Shown here in pieces: positions 6,009-9,481 of a stretch of DNA of 9,481 bases (positions are counted from its first letter, which is position 1; every line of letters starts with the position of its first letter). The position numbers were made by a program, and so were the translations under genes. The notes beneath the pieces are model-generated. The model had not been told where the DNA came from and ran no database searches. It worked only from the letters and a program-made list of their open reading frames with translations. The DNA is from JAXGQD01 sp964401615. GTDB taxonomy: Bacteria; Bacillota; Clostridia; Saccharofermentanales; Fastidiosipilaceae. The DNA lies in assembly GCA_964401615.1 (NCBI GenBank), contig CAYNZF010000075.1:1-9481 (forward strand). The letters are read 5' to 3'.

Positions 6009-7517
6009 TTAAGGGAGATAATTCCAGGGGCTGACGCCCGGATCACTGGAATAAGGTGAGCGTACCTGAAAATGCAGGTGCGGCCCGGTCGAGTAGCCGG
6101 TACTGCCGACTTCTCCGATGACTTCTCCTCGAGAAACGTACTGTCCGACAGATACATGGACCCACTTCAAGTGAACGTACATGATCACCAGTCCATCTTC
6201 TCGCAGCACGCTGATGTAATTGCCGAAGCCATTGTTGGCCCAGCCGTAGGTACTGCCTTGCAGAGGCGCACTGGCGATAATGACCTCGCCGCTGTTCGCC
6301 GCCCTGACAGGGGTACCGGCGGGTGCCGGAAAGTCAATGCCCCAATGCATCTTGGTCGCACCGGTGGCCGGATCGGAGCGGTAGCCATAATCGTCACTGA
6401 TGCCGGTGTAATTGGCCAGTGGATAGATCATTGCTTCAACGCTCGAACTGCCGCCTCCATTGTTGGAGCCGCTGTCCTCGACCGTGGCTAGTGTAGTCGC
6501 TTGAGTGGTCAGCTTCGCGGTGGCCGTCGTGGTGGGCGCCTGCGTTGTGATGGCGGGATCTGTCGCGCCATCCGAGCCTGTCGTCGCTGTCGCCATGACC
6601 GCTTCGAGTGAGCGACTCGCTTCTGCAGCGGCCTGTTCTGAATTGGCGATGCTGGCCGATATGGAAGCGGCCTCCCGCGACTGTGCAGCTTCGGCTTGTT
6701 CTGCCGCCAGAGCTTCTTCTTTGGCTTTTTGTTCAGCTGCATAGGCTTCGGCTTGTTGTCTGGCCTTCGCCATCACCGCTTCGATTTCCGCATTGGTGGT
6801 CACCTGTTCTGACTCCAAGTGCTGGACGTCGCTAGCGGCTTCGAGAATTTTATCGCTTACGGTGTTGATTTCAGATTCCTGCAGCGCGATACCCGCCTGC
6901 ACATCGGCAATCTGCTGTTCTTTCTTAGCCGCGAAAGCTTCGTAATCTTTTTTCACTTGTTCGGCTTGAATTTTTGCCGCTTCCTGGGTCGCGCGCGCAT
7001 CTTCCAACTGTGTCAGCATGCTCTGGTCAATGCTGGACATGTAGGCCATCAAACGCAGATTGGTCAGAAAGCCATCCATGCTGTCAGATTCCAGCAGGAC
7101 CTCCAAAGTCGATTTGTTGCGGATCCTGAACATGGATGTAATACGGGCCTCATATTCGCTTTGCTTCTTCTCGACATCTTTGACTGCGTCAGTAAAACGA
7201 TTTATGGCGACTTCCATGTTGTTTTTAGCCAGTTCGACTTGCTGTATAAGTTTTTCGTAATCCGCCTGTGCCAGTTTTTGTTCACTGTTCAAGAGTTCCA
7301 AACTGGCGCTCAGTTCGTTGCTTTTGGCATTCAATGAATCCAGGTCGTTTTGAGCCTCAGCCAGGTCCTCAGCGATCTGGGCCTTTTTCTGCTCCAGTTC
7401 TTCAACTGAACTTGCGTGAATCTGTCCCGCAGGAGCCTTCGGCAAGGTGCCGAGAGCGATCGCCAGGACCAGGCCGATGAGCAGTGTTTTAAATACTATA
7501 ACGTTGTTTTTTTTCAT
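6009..7517 (-). CDS. Secreted coiled-coil M23 (LytM) peptidase, FtsEX-linked
   Basis: Exported peptidoglycan hydrolase predicted to be driven by FtsEX. It has 502 residues from the ATG at 7515-7517: signal peptide (MKKNN, hydrophobic 8-24, likely cleavage near IHA-SS at 35), coiled coils about 36-250, an Ala/Glu/Gln-rich helical stretch about 250-305, a Thr/Ser/Gly-rich linker 306-360, and M23 domain about 362-502. M23 residues are H391 and D395 (HWGID), H449 (YVH), H480 and H482 (GPHLHF). The frame stays open upstream to 7652, but that would overlap ftsX by about 90 bases and bury the signal peptide, so the later start with AAAGGGAAA before it was chosen. It begins 44 bases after ftsX. The architecture is like EnvC, whose M23 domain is degenerate; the job is like PcsB or CwlO, which use other catalytic folds. 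Confidence 0.93.
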   Translation of the reverse strand: MKKNNVIVFKTLLIGLVLAIALGTLPKAPAGQIHASSVEELEQKKAQIAEDLAEAQNDLDSLNAKSNELSASLELLNSEQKLAQADYEKLIQQVELAKNNMEVAINRFTDAVKDVEKKQSEYEARITSMFRIRNKSTLEVLLESDSMDGFLTNLRLMAYMSSIDQSMLTQLEDARATQEAAKIQAEQVKKDYEAFAAKKEQQIADVQAGIALQESEINTVSDKILEAASDVQHLESEQVTTNAEIEAVMAKARQQAEAYAAEQKAKEEALAAEQAEAAQSREAASISASIANSEQAAAEASRSLEAVMATATTGSDGATDPAITTQAPTTTATAKLTTQATTLATVEDSGSNNGGGSSSVEAMIYPLANYTGISDDYGYRSDPATGATKMHWGIDFPAPAGTPVRAANSGEVIIASAPLQGSTYGWANNGFGNYISVLREDGLVIMYVHLKWVHVSVGQYVSRGEVIGEVGSTGYSTGPHLHFQVRSPYSSDPGVSPWNYLP

Positions 7518-7561
7518 GGTAGTTTCCCTTTTGGCTAAGCATCCCGAGCCGGGTGATTCCA

Positions 7562-8476
7562 TTAAACCTTGATGTGTTTTCGCACTGACAAGCCGGAGCC
7601 GGCTGAACCAACGAGGATCCCTAAACCCAAGCTTATAAAGAGCACTTTCCACGAGACTTCACCAATCGGCAAAAGCAGATTGCGGGCTGACAAGGCGCTG
7701 TTTCCTCCACCGGCTGATTTGAGAAGATTCGTAAAAATGGCTTCGTAACCGAATCGTACCGCCAACCAGGCCAGCATCGCCCCCAGCAGTCCGATGATCG
7801 CGCCTTCCAGGATATAAGGAAAGCGAATATAGGCATTGGTCGCCCCGATGTATTTCATGATATTTATTTCTTCTGACCTCGAGAGCACCGAAATTCTTAC
7901 CATGTTGGATATGATGAACAAGGTCACTGCGCACATCACGGCAAAAGCAAGCAGTGTCGCGTAATTGACCCAGCGCATCAGATCGCTGAGTGTCTGCATG
8001 ACTTTTTCGTCATAGGTCACGTCATTCGGCTGCACTCCGGAGTAAGCGACAATCTGTTTTTTAAAGGTTTCGGCCAGCTCCGGGCTCACCAGACGCACAT
8101 TGTATACATAAGGCAATTGTTCCGGGTCATAGCCGGAAAGCACACCGCTGTCGTCCCCAAGATCTTCAACCAGACTCTGATAGTTTTCCATCGGAGTCAT
8201 TTTCGACCATTCAGTCACGTCCGTTCTGCTGCCGATGGCTTCTTCAATGAGCGCCAATTGTTCAGGCGTTGCTTTCGCGTCCACCCAGACGGATACCGTC
8301 GGCTGCTGGGAGATTTCTTTGATCATGTGCTGCGCGTTGAGAGAAACGACCGTGAAAGCACCCAGAAGCATCAGCATCAGGGCGACCGTTGAAATCGACG
8401 CCAAGGTCACCAGGGGATGTCGAATGATATTCTTAAGGCTTTCTTTAAATGAGTTCAATACTGTGCGTAATTGCAT
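7562..8476 (-). CDS. ftsX: Cell division ABC-type membrane protein FtsX
   Basis: Membrane partner of FtsE; together they pass an ATP-driven conformational signal to wall hydrolases outside the cell. It has 304 residues, normal for the family. The layout is a cytoplasmic N-terminus, TM1 about 22-46, an extracellular domain about 48-165 that in known systems contacts the coiled-coil hydrolase, TM2 about 170-195, TM3 about 222-243 and TM4 about 275-296. The conserved cytoplasmic motif after TM2 is present (SEEINIMKYIGATNAYIR, 201-218), followed by the LEGAIIGLLGA segment. The ATG at 8474-8476 lies 8 bases after the ftsE stop, and its ribosome binding site (AGGAAG) overlaps that stop, implying coupled translation. 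Confidence 0.97.
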   Translation of the reverse strand: MQLRTVLNSFKESLKNIIRHPLVTLASISTVALMLMLLGAFTVVSLNAQHMIKEISQQPTVSVWVDAKATPEQLALIEEAIGSRTDVTEWSKMTPMENYQSLVEDLGDDSGVLSGYDPEQLPYVYNVRLVSPELAETFKKQIVAYSGVQPNDVTYDEKVMQTLSDLMRWVNYATLLAFAVMCAVTLFIISNMVRISVLSRSEEINIMKYIGATNAYIRFPYILEGAIIGLLGAMLAWLAVRFGYEAIFTNLLKSAGGGNSALSARNLLLPIGEVSWKVLFISLGLGILVGSAGSGLSVRKHIKV

Positions 8477-8484
8477 ATTTCTTC

Positions 8485-9252
8485 CTACCGTCTGGAAAAG
8501 CGACTGTTGATTCGCCCTTGCTCTTTCTTATCATTATCGGGTTCCACATAAAAATCCGGGTCCTCGATTTCCTCGACATAGAGCCCGCGCTCTTTGTCAC
8601 GCACCAGGGAACCATCGGAAATTTCTATGACTCGCTTTTGCATGCGGTTGACAAGTGTGCGGTCATGCGTACAAACCACCACGGTGGTGCCGTTGCGGTT
8701 GATTTCTTCGAGCAAAGCCATAATGGACTCTGAATTGGCCGGGTCGAGGTTACCTGTCGGCTCGTCCGCCAGCAGCAGGGCCGGGTTGTTGACCATGGCG
8801 CGGGCAATACCTACACGCTGTTGTTCACCACCACTGAGTTCGTCCGGTTTCGCTTTTTCCCTGGCTTTAAGACCGACGGTTGATAATACCATCGAGACTT
8901 GCCTGCGCACGGTCTTCGGCGGAACACCCAATATATCCAAGGCAAAAGCCACATTTTCATAAATCGTCTTCGACGGAATCAAGCGGAAGTCTTGAAAGAC
9001 CATGCCGATGTTTCTTCTCAGGTAAGGCACAATGCGCCTCTTCATGGTGTTGATGTTGTACCCGTCAATCAGCACTTGACCTTCGGTCGAGCGTTCTTCA
9101 CAAGTTAAAAGTTTAATCAGCGTAGATTTTCCGGAACCGCTTTCGCCGATGATGAAGACAAATTCTCCATCCTCGACCCTGAAGTTCACGTGCCGCAAAG
9201 CCCAGGGGCTTCTCGGTGAATATTTCTTACTGACATCTGAAAATTCAATCAA
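8485..9252 (-). CDS. ftsE: Cell division ATP-binding protein FtsE
   Basis: Cytoplasmic ATPase of the FtsEX complex. It has 255 residues. ABC motifs are Walker A GESGSGKST (36-44), Q-loop Q87 (FQD), signature LSGGEQQR (139-146), Walker B LLLADE (159-164) with catalytic E164, D-loop NLD (168-170) and H-loop H196. KKYSP near the start and the MVFQDFRLIPSKTIYENVAF stretch are typical of FtsE. The start is TTG (9250-9252), chosen because AGGAGG (9261-9266) lies 8 bases before it. After residue 220 there is an extra charged tail of about 35 residues; FtsE is usually about 220-230 residues. It is the first gene of the cluster, with ftsX 8 bases downstream. Confidence 0.97.
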   Translation of the reverse strand: MIEFSDVSKKYSPRSPWALRHVNFRVEDGEFVFIIGESGSGKSTLIKLLTCEERSTEGQVLIDGYNINTMKRRIVPYLRRNIGMVFQDFRLIPSKTIYENVAFALDILGVPPKTVRRQVSMVLSTVGLKAREKAKPDELSGGEQQRVGIARAMVNNPALLLADEPTGNLDPANSESIMALLEEINRNGTTVVVCTHDRTLVNRMQKRVIEISDGSLVRDKERGLYVEEIEDPDFYVEPDNDKKEQGRINSRFSRR

Positions 9253-9260
9253 TTGTCTTG

Positions 9261-9266
9261 CCTCCT
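9261..9266 (-). promoter_or_regulatory. Ribosome binding site that fixes the TTG start of ftsE
   Basis: A perfect AGGAGG on the minus strand, 8 bases before TTG. No ATG or GTG in frame fits this spacing. Confidence 0.85.
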
Positions 9267-9318
9267 AAATGTCCATGGTCTGAAACTGCTTCGCAAAATC
9301 ACAGATTGTGGCAAAGTA

Positions 9319-9346
9319 TGCATACTCTATCATAAAAAAATGACAA
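9319..9346 (-). promoter_or_regulatory. Weak candidate promoter for ftsE
   Basis: The 5' region of ftsE (9253-9408) should hold a promoter, because a strong terminator lies just upstream. The best -35 is TTGTCA (9341-9346, 5 of 6), but the hexamer 16 bases on, TATGCA (9319-9324), is a poor -10. Another -35-like TTGACC (9387-9392) has only TTGTTA 17 bases on. A perfect TATAAT (9399-9404) lacks a -35. None is convincing. Confidence 0.25.
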
Positions 9347-9408
9347 AGATAGGAACTTAGCGTTAACAAACTGCGTCAGCAGCTAAGGTCAAATAATGAT
9401 TATACAAC

Positions 9409-9441
9409 AAAAAAGGCTCGACATCTGCCATGTCGAGCCTT
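9409..9441 (-). terminator. Intrinsic terminator upstream of ftsE
   Basis: A perfect 12-bp stem (9413-9424 with 9430-9441) and 5-base loop, with six A on the plus strand (9409-9414), that is a U run in the minus-strand transcript. It ends the gene entering from the right and separates it from ftsE. The other strand has no T run, so it works for minus-strand transcripts only. Confidence 0.92.
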
Positions 9442-9450
9442 CGAGCCGTG

Positions 9451-9481
9451 CTAATTCTTCCACCACTTGGCTGTCGTCTTC
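9451..9481 (-). CDS. C-terminal end of an unidentified protein
   Basis: Only nine codons are inside the window: KTTAKWWKN followed by TAG at 9451-9453. The stop lies 9 bases before the terminator stem, the usual place for a gene end. The frame is chosen for that spacing and the plausible basic tail; another frame stays open into the terminator and cannot be excluded. The family cannot be told. Confidence 0.4.
   Translation of the reverse strand, partial: KTTAKWWKN

Noticed and set aside
6819..7337. Plus-strand open frame of 172 codons
   Set aside because: Opposite the coiled-coil part of the long M23 gene; its Phe/Leu-rich product is what antisense of Glu/Lys/Ala codons gives.
7518..7652. 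Upstream in-frame start for the long M23 gene
   Set aside because: Would overlap ftsX by about 90 bases and place the signal peptide inside the protein; the ATG at 7517 gives a normal export signal.
1..9481. Search by eye for tRNA, rRNA, CRISPR arrays, insertion sequences and phage genes
   Set aside because: No spaced direct repeats, transposase-like frames or structured RNA genes were recognised; the window looks like core chromosome.

Overview
The window reads as a core chromosomal segment of a Gram-positive bacterium of the Firmicutes type, most likely a clostridial relative. The reasons are strong AGGAGG-type ribosome binding sites, exported M23 peptidases with coiled coils beside ftsEX, and no sign of lipoproteins or outer-membrane genes. 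G+C content looks near one half by eye. Genus cannot be told from the sequence. Every supported gene lies on the minus strand, so transcription runs from high to low coordinates.

Right edge (9409-9481): the last codons of an unidentified gene and a clear intrinsic terminator. Next comes a cell-wall remodelling block (9252-2067): ftsE, ftsX, a secreted coiled-coil M23 peptidase, a membrane-anchored S41 (CtpA-type) protease, the redox chaperone Hsp33 (hslO), and a second, shorter coiled-coil M23 peptidase that is a paralog of the first. ftsE-ftsX-M23-S41 is a familiar gene order. The added hslO and second peptidase are less expected. A putative extended -10 promoter in front of the second peptidase suggests that it can be expressed on its own.

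Left part (2057-1): an intergenic region of about 390 bases holds one good and one weaker candidate promoter and a roughly 280-base untranslated leader. It leads into the start of the S10 ribosomal protein operon: rpsJ, rplC and rplD. rplD runs off the left end.

How the genes work together: FtsE hydrolyses ATP in the cytoplasm and FtsX transmits this across the membrane to a coiled-coil peptidoglycan hydrolase or activator. The two M23 proteins share a 44-residue block in the coiled coil with only 7 differences, and both keep all expected M23 active-site residues, so both may be outputs of FtsEX. The S41 protease between them is a plausible proteolytic regulator, but it has Thr where the usual catalytic Gln would be. 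No mobile elements, CRISPR arrays, tRNAs or rRNAs were seen. I see no clearly new system. The items most worth following are the duplicated hydrolase, the altered S41 active site, the S10 leader and the structured gap between the first M23 gene and the S41 gene.
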